A stretch of DNA of 64,000 nucleotides. Source: Poa pratensis (Eukaryota; Streptophyta; Magnoliopsida; Poales; Poaceae). A program made the position numbers and the translations under genes. The notes below the pieces were generated by a model, which saw nothing but the letters and a program-made list of their open reading frames with translations, was not told the origin of the DNA and ran no database searches. Positions 45,385 through 57,149 of the stretch are shown piece by piece. Numbering within the stretch: the first letter of the stretch is position 1; each line of letters opens with the position of its first letter. Location: NCBI GenBank assembly GCA_947311845.1, contig CAMZMU010000034.1:94801976-94865975 (forward strand), written 5' to 3'.

Positions 45385-45680
45385 CGCCGACCGAAAGTCG
45401 GTCGGGGATCGGTATTGCCGACCGACTTCGTCGGTCACCGTAAGTCCAGTCGGGAAAACCCTTTCCCGACCGACAATAGTTTGCCGACCGACAGTTGGAT
45501 GACGTTTCAAAAGTTTTCCCGACCGACGTTTTCTTTCCCGACCGCCCTTTCTATACCGACCGACATTTTATCCCGACCGACAAGTGGACGGTGTTCCCTT
45601 TTGCCGACCGATTTGGTGTCAGCCTAGCCGTAGACATTTCCCGACCGACTGTTCGACGTTTTTCGTTTTGCCGACCAGCA
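45385..45680. repeat. subterminal CCGACCGAC array, left
   Basis: About a dozen direct and inverted copies of a ttgccgaccgac/tcccgaccgac motif within 300 bp of the CACTA left end. Confidence 0.85.
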
Positions 45681-47383
45681 GTCAGTCGATATTTAGTTTT
45701 CAAGGATTAAATTTGATTCAGCATCCAATTTAGTTACCATATGGCAATAACATGACATCCAACGCACAGAAATTAAATAAGTTGCAATAAGACACAAGAA
45801 CCAAACAATATTGATGCCCACAAGTGCATTCCAACTATAATTTAGGATCCAGAAGTACAAAACATTGTGGCCATTACATCAGATAGGTTTTGACACAAAG
45901 TAGTCACATGTCCAACGATTCAACATGGTCCATTACACCAGCAAGTAGATAGGTTTACTCCAGAGAGCTACAAAATACTAAATAGGTAGTTGGAAATCGC
46001 CAGCTTCAGCTTCCTCCTCCTCTAGATTGTCTCTCCTACAAAGGCAAACAAGTACATTACTTTCATGCGTTCATATACTTGACACTTCATAGTTCATCAG
46101 GACATGCAACTGTAGTTTAACTATAGTAGAATTTTATGTCCATGGCAGCAATAGATTGCTAGAATGCATGTGTCACTACAAGGCGTCTAACTGTGACAAA
46201 ATTCACAGTTCCGCTTGTATGTTCCCGCCTGAGTAATCTAGAAACTCTCGTATAGTTCTAAAAAAAATCCTCTATTTATCTCTCCTGTCTCCTACCACTA
46301 AGGCATGAACAGATATCTCGTAAAAAAGCCATGAGCAGATCTGTGGAAACCTAGCACCGCCGCCTTTAGATCCATGGCGCTGCATCTCACCTCGCTGGTA
46401 CAGGCTCTTGGTCCGCTCGAGAATGCTGGTTAAATCAATATAGCTAATAGTACGTATTATTCATGTGGTCTCAACTCAAACAAACAAAATTGGGATATTA
46501 GCATCACTGAACCTAGTGCTAGATCGAGGACTATAGCTGTAGGTTATTGTGGCGAAATGTGTGAGCTAATTAAATACTGGAACATGTCAATTTCCTGCTA
46601 TAAGTACAACACGAAGAAGTTTACTGTAAGGGATACCTATATGTATAATCAAGGCCAATGTGTAAGTCTTATGGATATATTATATAGCTCAGGTTCTTCA
46701 GTATATTTTATCGTTTTTCTTAAATTGTCTCCAATCAACACCACTAACTCATGTTTACTGATAGGCTTCAACGAAAATGAATCAAAGCTTCAAGTTGTAC
46801 TGCCCAGAAGGGAACTGATAAGGTTCTGAAGATGCATCATATACTTGCTACCTATTTCTAAAAGTGCAGCAAAGTTAAATTAGCACAACAGGTGCAGACT
46901 ACAAAAAATGAGTTTAGAGGTAATGCATACTACAAAAAATGAGCTCGTCTCTTTTCTATGTATCTGTGCTGCCTCATATATGTCAGATTGATTTTTAAAT
47001 GCAGCAATATTGCATTCATCAGGACATGTACATGCAACTGTAGCTGAACTATACTAGAATTTTCTAATGGTGGGATTTGGTTAACCATACCAGAAGAACA
47101 CAAGCAGAATGCTAACCATCTACTACATGTGCTATTTACACAAACCTTTCATGTTTCAGTAAAAAACAAACGAACCTTTGATGCAGTTTAGAAAGCCTAA
47201 ACATTTCTGCTTCCTTGTGTGACCAACTTCAGGAAATGTCAAAAAATGGGGCAAAACAAGCAAGATACTGAGAAGTCCAAATCCCAAATGGCCCCTTCAC
47301 CTTGGAAAGAAACCCACTCCATTCCAGTAAAATCTAATTGTTTGTGTTATCAAATTATAAACCTATTTGTGTTTTTTGTAGCA

Positions 47384-47504
47384 GAACTTGCTCATGAATA
47401 TGAAAGGTGCAAGAAGATGGCTGCTGCTGCTTTAGCATATAAAGGTGTCGAAGTAGCTTATCCTAAGGCTGCATACTATAAGTACCCTATTGCAAGCAAG
47501 GAAC
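47384..47504 (+). pseudogene. captured exon fragment resembling CW-type zinc-finger proteins
   Basis: After an acceptor-like ttttttgtag, the frame reads AELAHEYERCKKMAAAALAYKGVEVAYPKAAYYKYPIASK. This resembles the conserved C-terminal helical segment of plant CW-domain zinc-finger proteins, with the AHEYE-K-MAAAALAYK-EVAY pattern (recognised from memory, not searched). It lies inside the CACTA in the opposite orientation to the TnpA-like gene, so it is probably a transduplicated host exon. The CW zinc finger itself is absent. It is embedded in a 109-codon ORF (47219-47548) whose other parts look intronic. Confidence 0.5.
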
Positions 47505-47845
47505 CAAATCTGTGCTACACTAGCATGCAGTGTTGTTACACAAAATAAATATTTTCCTTGCCGAATTATAAATGGTTGTGTATCTAGCCAAGAATTTCTA
47601 CAGAAACATTTTACTGGATAAATATGATGACTTTACTTGGATTCCTAGTTGCCATGAGCAATTATCTTCACACATCCAATTTGTGCTAGTATGTACTGTA
47701 GAAGTTTTTGGCATGGACCAATTGGTACGTATTCTGGCTTTTCACAAAGAAGCAATAAAATACCTCTAGTTATACATACTTTATATCTATATTTTTCCCT
47801 AAAGTGGAGACAAGTAGTGAGTGAACAAAATACCTCAGGGGCATC

Positions 47846-50251
47846 TCAGCGGCGGGATGAGGAAGATGTCCCAGGTCTATAGGGCTTCATCTAGCAAAAT
47901 GATCACGAGTCAATCATCATCTCACATCAAACTAAAAAGTACAAGCTACGAGGACAGTACACACATTGTTGGTGATTACCTTGGTGGATGGCCATGCAAT
48001 GGACATTTTGACAGCATCACTGATATAGTGTAAACCATCATACTGATAAGGCAGTACAGCATCCTTTTTGAGTGAAACATTGACAATAACCTCATAAGTT
48101 TCTGGTCCAAGGGGCTCCCTTCCCACAATAGTGTCAGGATCAATTGAGATAATTGTTGCCTTCGCAACCGGAGTTTCAGGACCAGTCCATGCATAGAGTA
48201 GCACATCCATACCAAGCTGAAAATGATTATTTTAGAAACATGGAAACAACAGTTGCAAGAAGCAGTTGCAAGATGTAGGGATGAAAAGATTACAAGGCTT
48301 TCATCTTGGTGGGTTGAGGAGCTTCTTGCAGGAGCAGTTGCAGGAGCAGGAGCAGTTGCAAGAACTCTTCTCTGAATGTAGACACCATCACCATTTTCTT
48401 CTTCGAGATCGTCTTCTTCAGCATCGTTATGTTCGTTGGTTTCATGACGAGAATTAGAACCATGCTGCGAGCTAGGAGCTTCCAGATTATGCCCTCCATG
48501 TCTACCTGTCATCATTTCTTTCATTTCTTTTAGTTGTTCCTGCATCTGTTGCATCTGCACCTCCATCATGTTCATACGATTTTCAGCCTGTCGGCGTCCC
48601 TCCATTTCAACTAGAACCCTTGTGCTCACTTTACCACGTGTACCAGGTGTGCGGAGATCTTGAGGTGTTATACTTTGACCTAGCACACGGACACTACCCC
48701 TGGGCTCCTTCATTCCACAGACATGAGCAAATAGATCACCTCCTCGATGCTTTTTTCCTTCAGCTCAGGGTGATTTTCAGCTTTGTCTATGAGATCTTTC
48801 TGCAAAACGTATTGCATTTACTTGTTATGTAAATTCCACTTCTAGAATATCCGAGTACAGAAAAGGCATGACAAAAAAATACTTACAATTGTTGACGCTG
48901 CCTGTGGCACATAACCCCCTTCCTTGCGCGTATGTGTTTTGATATAAAGTTCATCTCTTCGAGGCTTATGCCCAAGTTCCTCAGCCTACAATCATTTTGA
49001 CGTTTTATAGTTAGTCCTTGAAAGATAATGGATATCAATGTTACTTGGCGTAAATTTTATACCATTTCTTCGGCTACAATGGCATGACTCTTGCTACCAG
49101 ATGTATGAGGCACTGCATTGGCGCGATTCTTTTTGGAGATAGCACTGCGAGACTACAAGAGAAAGGAAAAATCAATCAGTGGAACAAAGTCAAACAAGAT
49201 GTACATGAATATAGATTTTGGAAGGATGACTTACTTCAAATAGCGGAGATCTCCAATGACTAATAAGGGACTGCCAGTCAGTTATACTAATTCTGTCGTC
49301 ACGTTTTTCCATAAGTTCTTCATCAGTCAATTCAGGATCGAATTTTGACTTCTTCAAATCTCCCTTCCACTCTTTCCATTTTGTGTGTGAAGTGTTTATA
49401 ACAAATCTCAAAGCAGTTGTGTCCACCTCGTAAAATGCCTATGAAAATGAGAACAAATCTCAGTTAGTTAGATGGCATTAAAGAAGAGCATGTAAGTTAT
49501 CTAGCTGTCCATGTATACCTTTAAATTCTTCCACACTAACAACTTCTTCTCTTCCTCAACATCTCTCCAATCTAGCTGTCCAGGTGGTATATGCTTCCTC
49601 ACCAAAGTACCAATGAAATTGGCAAATTCAGTAGCCTTTGGCCCAATCGGTTGGCCAAGTTCGTTAAGTGGAATATGGATTTTGGGTTGATTCAGCCTTG
49701 CATATACGTCAGCCTTTCGAGTAATTGTTCTTCCACCTTTCTTCTCCTTACCAGCATTATTAAGCTCAGGAGTAATCTCTACACACAAGAAAAATAACAT
49801 AGTTTTTAACAATTCTAACTACTGACATGAAGCTATAATCAGAACAAATATAACCTACTGCATATACCATTTGAAGGCTGCTGCGTAGGATCTACATGAT
49901 CACCATCTTTTCTTGAACTTGACCTCAAAACACGATTACTTGCAAGTGCGTCCGAGGGTCCCTAAAAAAACAGGTTAGTGCTAGAACCATTAAAAGGTGC
50001 TGCGCAGGGAGAAATTGAATGTGCTGGGAGCTGTGTACCTTTTTGTTTTTCTTTTTGGGAGGTTTGCTTGCTTCTGCCAGCTGTCTCTCTTTTTCGATAT
50101 GTTCCTGAAAAGCAGCACTTTTTTGGCGTATCACTGCCAGCCGTTTTTCATTTTCTTCAACAATCTTATTTCTCTTAAGTTGATACTCTACTTCCTTCAG
50201 TTGGTCCATGGTGACACCACCATCATTATCCTTTCCGCTTGCGCTTGCCAT
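47846..50251 (-). CDS. CACTA TnpA-like protein (plant Transposase_24 / Ptta-En-Spm family), multi-exon, frameshifted
   Basis: Minus-strand exons inferred from GT-AG borders: 50251-50039, 49961-49868, 49778-49519, 49438-49235, 49152-49063, 48985-48887, 48799-48294, 48216-47980 and 47890-47846. The start is MASASGKDNDGG followed by a charged coiled coil. The core reads TRKADVYARL, then EFANFIGTLVRKHIPPG, then TKWKEWKGDLK, KSKFDPELTDEEL and SLISHWRSP, typical of Transposase_24. Then GMKEPRGSVRVLG, a coiled coil (MEVQMQQMQEQLKEMKEMM), an acidic stretch, and a C-terminal domain ending MSIAWPSTK plus a short last exon. Near 48738 the frame from KSIEE to GDLFAHVCG requires one more base, so a 1-bp deletion probably breaks it. 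TnpA-type proteins bind subterminal repeats; this one does not carry a DDE catalytic domain. Confidence 0.78.
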
Positions 50252-50255
50252 TCAA

Positions 50256-50362
50256 CCTGTTGCAAAAAACACACTATATGAGTACATCGCTGAAAAATTG
50301 CTGCAAAAGACACACTATATGAGTACATCGCTGAAAATTGCTGCAAAAGACACACTATATGA
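50256..50362. repeat. short tandem repeat upstream of the TnpA-like gene
   Basis: Three copies of about 40 bp, each with acacactatatgag and acatcgctgaaa, directly 5' of the gene's ATG (minus strand). May be regulatory. Confidence 0.8.
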
Positions 50363-51139
50363 GGATCATGCACGCACTTACTTTTTTTTAACCTCACTTT
50401 TTTTAAGTACAAATCCATCTATATCTGTCCTAGCAGAACCAATGCCTCCATCGGCAACACTCACACGTATGGTAGTACATGGATCAGTCAATGTTACATC
50501 GCTGAAAATACAACACATAAGAGGATCATACACACAACACATGCTGGGATCCACCTGCTCTACAAGACAGAGTACCAAGATAAGAGAGAATGCACAACCT
50601 AAGCCCAGACTAAAGCTCCCCCTCCTCTCTACACGCCAAGACTTAAAATTGCTATAGAGAAAGCAAACAGATAGTACCGAAACAAATTCCATTTCCACCA
50701 GAGGTACAGCAACTCATTAATCTCAAGGCAAGGTATTATCTAGACCTCAAACACACGTTATATGCAGAAGCAAAATGAGAAAAAAACTCGCAGGAAAGAT
50801 GGCATGCTTCCAGGTCTGCACCACTATGCAGCTAACCGGAGGAATCATCCTCTAAAACAGTTTCAGTAAGCAGTATTCTGACTAGCTACAGCTGAACAAC
50901 CTGCCGTATATTAACCTACTGTAGATCGATGGTAACCAGGACAAAGTTGCTGCACATGAGTACTCGATGAACCAGATGCTCACGTGCCAGTGCAGGGATC
51001 GAAGCACTAGAACAATTGAATCGCTGGATCAAATCAGGTACAGAAGATACATCCAATGCACAGGCGCACGCATAGGGGTGATGTATGACTTACTGTTGGC
51101 GAATGGAGTAAAGGGTCCCTGGGTGTCGCTGTGTGGATC

Positions 51140-51320
51140 TGCTGCTGGGAAGGTGCGCTGCCGCTGGGAAGGACGCGACGCCGCCGGAAAGGGCGCGCCG
51201 CCGCCGGGGAGGACGCGTCGTCGCTGTATAAGGGCGTGCCGCCGTCGGGAGGGTGCGCCGCCGCTGGAGAAGGGCGCGCCGCCGTCGGAAAGAGCGCGCC
51301 GACGACGGGCGCACGGGCAG
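51140..51320. repeat. GC-rich minisatellite, about 27-bp unit, in the CACTA
   Basis: Six or more imperfect units of the type gggcgcgccgccgccgg-a-gg. It keeps all frames open, creating spurious ORFs on both strands. Confidence 0.7.
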
Positions 51321-51559
51321 TCAGGGTTTGATGCTCGGAGAAGAAATCGCCGGGGCGCCGCCACCGACGGGAGAGAGAAGCACGGGGGGAGGGGAGAAAT
51401 GGGGAATTAGTTAGGTCATGCGGGGGCAGTGGGCGGGAGGGTAATGGGATTTTTCCGCGGGTTGGGCCAAATATTGGCGCTAACTTTTCGCCTCCGCGCG
51501 CCAAGTCCCGCCAGCCCACTTTTCGCCTCCGCGCGCCAAGCCCATTTAGCAACCAACAG

Positions 51560-51760
51560 TCGGTCGGCCTTGTTTACCGACCGATCATCAGATGTGCATA
51601 CGGGAATTCCCGACCGACTGCGCGACAGTAAAGTTACAAGAATCGCCGACCGATAGTCTGATGGTGTATATGAGCTTTTCCGACCAACAGTCTGTCATGA
51701 GTTTTCGCGACCCACGGTCGGTCGCGAATGTCACTATTGCCGACCGACAGCGGTAGGGAA
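51560..51760. repeat. subterminal CCGACCGAC array, right
   Basis: Inverted counterpart of the left array (cagtcggtcgg, gccgaccgac, ccacggtcggtcg). Confidence 0.85.
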
Positions 51761-52803
51761 TGTGGTGTCGTGGTGTAGTGAGTCTGGGTCATCGAGCCGT
51801 ACGACTACACCGACCAATCTGCACTACATGAAGCCGGAGCTATACGAGCCGAACCACAAAATCAATCTGCAAGACTACACCAAGATCTTCGACGACATCT
51901 ACGAGAAGCGACGTCAACCACACGCAGGCCGGTGTGGATCTTCATCGACTTCTCCGACATCCAGCAGGCATGAACACCATCATCGCCACGAGGACGCCTC
52001 CAAGCGACATACGACATCACGCCTGCTGCTGCTACATCGCCGACACATCATCGCCAAGGTCTACATCAACGTGGTCTTCATCGACAACCTCGTCAACACA
52101 CCGCCGCCGCCGCTACATCGTCCACATGGATGGACACGCGCCCTCTGACAGTTTTACTGCAAGGCGACACACGACACTGACGACGGCATCGACCGCGTCC
52201 GACGGCTAAGACTGCACACAAAAACCCGGCATCACAATTGTGAAAGCCCCTACGACACAACCGCGCGCACAGTTCTGGCAAAACCGTTGTGTGCTCGGTG
52301 GGATCCTCCAGTCCTGGCAAAACTGGTAGACTCACTTATGACCGCGTCCTCTGACATCTGCAAGACGCCCCCGACGGTACCTCTTAAGGTGCGAAACGTC
52401 GGCCCCGACGGTACCTCTCAAGGTGCAAAACGTCATGAAAAACCACAACTGCAGCCCCGTCATATACACCGCGCAATTTTTTGCGCCTCCGGCATTGCGG
52501 CTACAATGACCACGACGAGTACTACATCGACCACAACACCTCGACCACGGCTACATCACGATCGGCTACCTCGTCATCGACATCAAGGGCAACGTCTACA
52601 GAACTCATCGACAACAACTCCAGTCAACAGCGTCCGCGTCATCACTTGTGTCCACGCCACTCCCGCTGTGACTGCGGGAGGGAAGAGAGGAGAGACCATC
52701 AGAGACGCAGTCGATGATGACGGAGGGGAGAAGACGACAGAAGCGCAAGACTTCAAATCCAGTCGCAATCGTCCGTTTCACTCCCGCTACGACTGAGGGG
52801 GAG

Positions 52804-52954
52804 TGTTAGAATAGTTATATTCATAGGAGTTAGAGATAGACTAGTATTAGACTTTCTTGTGCTCCAAGTTTACCTCTCTCCTTGTACCACTATATATACC
52901 CCATGAGGGTCATGGCAATACAACAACAAAATTTAGGGTTCTATATTTTCCACA
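52804..52954 (+). repeat. 3' LTR of the small Copia-type element
   Basis: 151-bp copy of 44586-44736, followed by GATCA. Confidence 0.92.
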
Positions 52955-52959
52955 GATCA

Positions 52960-54723
52960 GTGTTTACAGGAACAACTGTCACGTCCTACTATTGATAGAG
53001 CTACTACACATCAATTTGCCATTTGGCAAAAGCTACTATTGCTACTGCTACTAAACAACAATTTACCATTTGGCAAAGGAGCTGCTGTGGTAAAGTGCTA
53101 AACTGCCGATGGTTTCTGAATTGTTGCTGGTGGTTTATTGCTTCGAGGTGCTGATAGCCAAGCGTGTGAAATTCGGGCGCAAGAAGTTGAGTTCAGACAT
53201 AATAAAAGTTAATTAGAGATTATCTTTTCTGTTATGAAGTTCTCTTCTTTTTCTTGGAAAGTTTTGTATGTCAAAGCAGGAAGTTCGCTACAAACACATG
53301 GCAGTTAAAAAAACCAGAGAATTTTTGCTGTCTTGGCCTCAAAGTTCACTCTTTTTTGCTGCAGATAGACGGGTGGAGAAGAACATGAAAGAGTTGCTCC
53401 CTGCACTGCAGCACCTCAGAGCAGCGACTCTGGAGGTTCAGGCAGCCAGGCAGGTGTGTGCATGTGCGGCGGTCACAGCGTAAGTGGAGCAGCCGTTGCT
53501 AGTGCTAAGCTAATTTGATGTCGCTGATGTGACGCTAACTGCAGGTGCTTTTGTTTCTCTTCATCACGGTGCGTGCACTATGAAGTTCAGGTAACTAATT
53601 GTGAGGTTCAAAAGGGACAAATGAAGACGACATGAACAAGGAAGTTCAGAGATAAAAAGACAGAGGACCTACTGTTGTGTCTTGTGCCCGCTCTGAACCT
53701 CCAAGTGGTCAATCTCAAAATATTTGTCCAATCCATCGCTTCATTGCTTGATTCATGTCATCCTCTACCTTCCATTTTTCTGACGTACTTCATTACTCGG
53801 TTTCTGCACAATAGTTGCAACCAATCTTGACCGGCCAGCTCTCTCCGTTGGCAATTTTCCATTCAGGACATAACTCTTCCATCCAAATAAAAACAGGAAC
53901 TGAAGCACTTGTCTTTATTCTGAAGCAGCTATTCCACAAAGGTCAGTTGGATATTCTATTGTCAAAAACTCAAAACTGGCAATCAATTCCATATGCTGGC
54001 TTTTGGATGTGCAGCATTGACGTTTGAACTTGGTGTAAACGTCCAGGTTTCCCGTTAACTGTGCTCCCTGTTGGCGAACCCGAAACTGAAGGAAGTTCAC
54101 GATTCAAGATGTATCATGCTTCATGGCTAGTCCGTACAATAGGTAGCACAACCTCTGCGGTCTCCTCGCCTGGCAAGCTGATCGATGGAGACCAGATCAC
54201 CATGAAAAAAAGTAAAGGTACGGCTTCCTGATTCACGACAGTATTTCTTGTGCTTTCCATGAGATCATTGCCTCGATTCATTGTAGGAACAAATATCTGA
54301 ACATGGATAATCTGAATGTTTCTACTGCTAACTGACCGCCTAACCTGTCACCTGTATTTACTTCACAGTGCAGCGGTAACTACATTCATGTGCACCGCAT
54401 CCTTGTGCGTCTGGTGTGCCTGCCCGCGCGCTTGCTGCATCCTGCGCCGTTCTTCGTACTCTGGCCACAACCTCGCAATCTTCGACTTCGCAACACCTGG
54501 ACCCTGTTCGCCGGCGTAATATGTGACCGACGCCGAGCGACAGCAGGTAGCCGCTCCACCACCATCCATGCTCAGATGCTCTGATGTTCTGAGGCCAGTA
54601 GCACCATATGTTGGGCTCCATATACAGCTCTCAAATGGATGACTTGACAGACATGAGCACGGGTTATCATCTTCCTTGAAATAAGAAGATCCGGTAATTC
54701 ATCGTGTAGATGATAAATTTGTT
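52960..54723. other. intergenic stretch, no recognised gene
   Basis: Contains a small direct repeat (caatttgccatttggcaaa at about 53012 and 53068). A minus-strand ORF at 54569-54363 (MDGGGAATCCRSASVTYYAG) contains ARLWPEYEERRRMQQARG, a charged helix, but no family is recognised. Confidence 0.3.
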
Positions 54724-55669
54724 GATCATCGCCGTGTAGATAATAAACTAGGGAACTTGGCGCGGCAAATGCCGCGCGTGTTTGGTGAAATTGGAGTCTG
54801 AAAATGTTGATATGTAAAAGTTGTGAAGATTTGAAATTGTTGATTTTTTTGAAATGCGAAGAAAGTTCACGTTTAAAAATTGTTTAGATTTTGAAATTTA
54901 ATCAAACTGGAAAGGTATGCAGATTTGAAGTCTTGTAACGTCTATAAAATGGGTAGATTTTTAAGGCATTTATCTTTTTTTGGAATATTCAGATGCATTT
55001 GGCATGCATGTGTGGTAAAATTCAAATTTGGAAATGTTCATATTTGGAAATCGTGCAAGCTTGAAAATTATTGAAATGCAAAGAAAGTTTATGGTTAAAA
55101 ATTGTTCATATTTCGGAAATAGTTTAAAAGAAGAAATATCGTGGAGTGAAAAATTCAAATTTGAAAATGTTCGCGCTCTAAAGTTGTTCAGATTTCGATT
55201 TGTTGGAATTGGGAAAAAAATTACATTTATAAATTGATCGAGTTTGGAAAATTGTTAAAATTGGGATTTACATTTATAAATTGATCGAGTTTTAAAAATT
55301 GTTAAAATTGGGAGGACAATCATATTTGAATTATATTTACGTTTATGAAAATGTTTAGTTCTGAAAGGCATTCAAAATTGTGAAGTATTCAAATCTGAAA
55401 TTGAGCATATGCTATAAGTAGTGAGACATTTGTAAATACTGTGGTGCAAAAAATGTAAATTTGAAATGTCCACATTCAAAAGTTGTTTAGATTTTAATGT
55501 ATCAAAATTTTTTAAAAAAAGTTTACATTTGTAAATTGTTGAAATTTTAAAAGTATTAGTAGCGAGAAGTTCTTCATATATGTTCTCTTCTTTACGTTTT
55601 TGTAAATGCTTAGATATGAAATGCACTTTAAAATTTTAGAATAGTCAAATTTAGAATTTGAGCATATGT

Positions 55670-56680
55670 CATTATTAAGCAATATTTATTTTTGTATTTA
55701 TGTTGATATAGTTGTCATATTTTTCCGGACGGACAGATTTGAAGTTATTGTCGTACTTCACATTTCATATTATTTCTATCTTTTTCCTTTGCTGAAATAA
55801 TACTCCAAATATTTGTGAATTTTTCTTTAGACAAATGGCTTCGTTATTATAAATTGGAACATTGCTTATTGTTTTTAGACAAATGACTCCATTATTAAGA
55901 TAGATGTGAAATGTTTGGAGTATTGTAGAAAAAAATGACTCCATTATCATTTTTTAAAGGACTTGGAACATTGCTTAAACAGTACTTTCTTTTTTATCTT
56001 TTTCTTTTGTTTGAACAATATTCGGAATATTTTACATATTCGCAAAAAAAAGATTATTTTACATTCCTCAAATTGTGTTCAAGTTTGTAAAATGCTCAGT
56101 TTGAAAGGCATTCAAAATTTTGAAATATTGAAATCTGAAATTTGATCGTACGCCGTAAGTAGCCAGCGTTTCTTTTTGTGTTCATGTTGGTACAATTGTC
56201 ATATTTGAATTATTTTTCATTTGTTAAATGCTTAGATCTGAAATGCATTCGAAATTTGGGAATATCCAAATTTGTAATTTGTTCATATGCTATAGATAAT
56301 CAACGTTTATTTTTTTGTTCATGTTCATATATTTGTCATATTTTTCGGACGGATAAATTTGAAGTTATTGTTATACTTCACATTCCATATTTCTCTTATC
56401 TTTTTTTTTTGCTCAAATAATACTCCAAATATTTGTGATTTTTTAAAGACAAATGTCTTCGTTATTATAAATTGTAACATTGCTTATGGTTCTTAGACAA
56501 ATGATTCCATTATTAAGAGAGATGTAAAATGTTTGGAGTAATGTAAAAAAAATGAGTCCATTATCATTTGTTTAAGGAATGGGAACATTGCCTAAACATT
56601 ATCTTCTTTTTTTATCTTTTTCCTTTGCTTAAACAATATTCGGATTATTTTACATTTCTCTTATCTTTTGTGGGTCATAA
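55670..56680. repeat. AT-rich tandem duplication, about 616-bp period
   Basis: Two copies (about 55670-56060 and 56285-56680) share ggacgga-a-atttgaagttatt, actccaaatatttgtga, and an internal repeated gacaaatg-ctccattattaaga block. No coding capacity. Confidence 0.8.
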
Positions 56681-57149
56681 AAAATGATCGCCTAAATTAA
56701 ATAAAAGCAGCTCTTATATTCCATTACCTAGTAAAGCTCACCGTGAACGTTGTGATTCAAAATGCTAAAATTCGTTGTAATTTGTCGCCTGGAGTATTTG
56801 CACATTTTTAGCAAATTTAAGTGTTCACATATGTTTGTAGTTTGACGGCGCGGGCGTGTGATCGGTGGTTTTGTTCTTCAGCGTGAAAATGTAATGATTA
56901 AACAGTCGTTAGAAAAAGAAATACCGTCGTGTTGTTGTGAGTAATTGTTGTTTTGGGTAAGTTTCAAATCGAATAATATTTTACAGTTTCGACGTAAAAA
57001 TATTTTGGGAAAGATTTGAATAATACATTCGGGAAAAACTGAAAGAATATATTTATACTGAATTATAATTTATTGTTTTAAGTATATGCGAATATTCAGC
57101 AATTTTAAATGTTTTTGCAGAAGCCTCATAATGAATATAAAAAGGTTAA

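Larger units (their letters stand above)
45330..51780 (-). mobile_element. CACTA DNA transposon with TnpA-like gene (TSD AGT)
   Basis: Perfect terminal inverted repeats CACTACACCACGACAC / GTGTCGTGGTGTAGTG, with AGT duplicated at 45327-45329 and 51781-51783. Many copies of ccgaccgac and its variants crowd both subterminal zones (45385-45680 and 51560-51760) in both orientations, the expected binding array for the TnpA-type protein. Coding content is a Transposase_24-type gene on the minus strand (47846-50251) and a captured exon (near 47384). No TnpD-like catalytic transposase is present. Confidence 0.95.
44586..52954 (+). mobile_element. small non-autonomous Copia-type LTR element split by a CACTA (TSD GATCA)
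   Basis: LTRs of 151 bp (44586-44736 and 52804-52954) start TGTTAGAATAG and end TTTTCCACA, differing at about two positions. GATCA is duplicated at 44581-44585 and 52955-52959. The primer-binding site tggtatcagagc (initiator tRNA-Met) follows the left LTR, and a polypurine tract (gactgagggggag) precedes the right one. Without the nested CACTA the element is about 1.9 kb and encodes no recognisable gag-pol, so it is a TRIM-like or otherwise non-autonomous Copia derivative. Its interior keeps only short ORFs. Confidence 0.92.

Noticed and set aside
51029..51552. 172- and 111-codon minus-strand ORFs
   Set aside because: Generated by the 27-bp GC-rich minisatellite.
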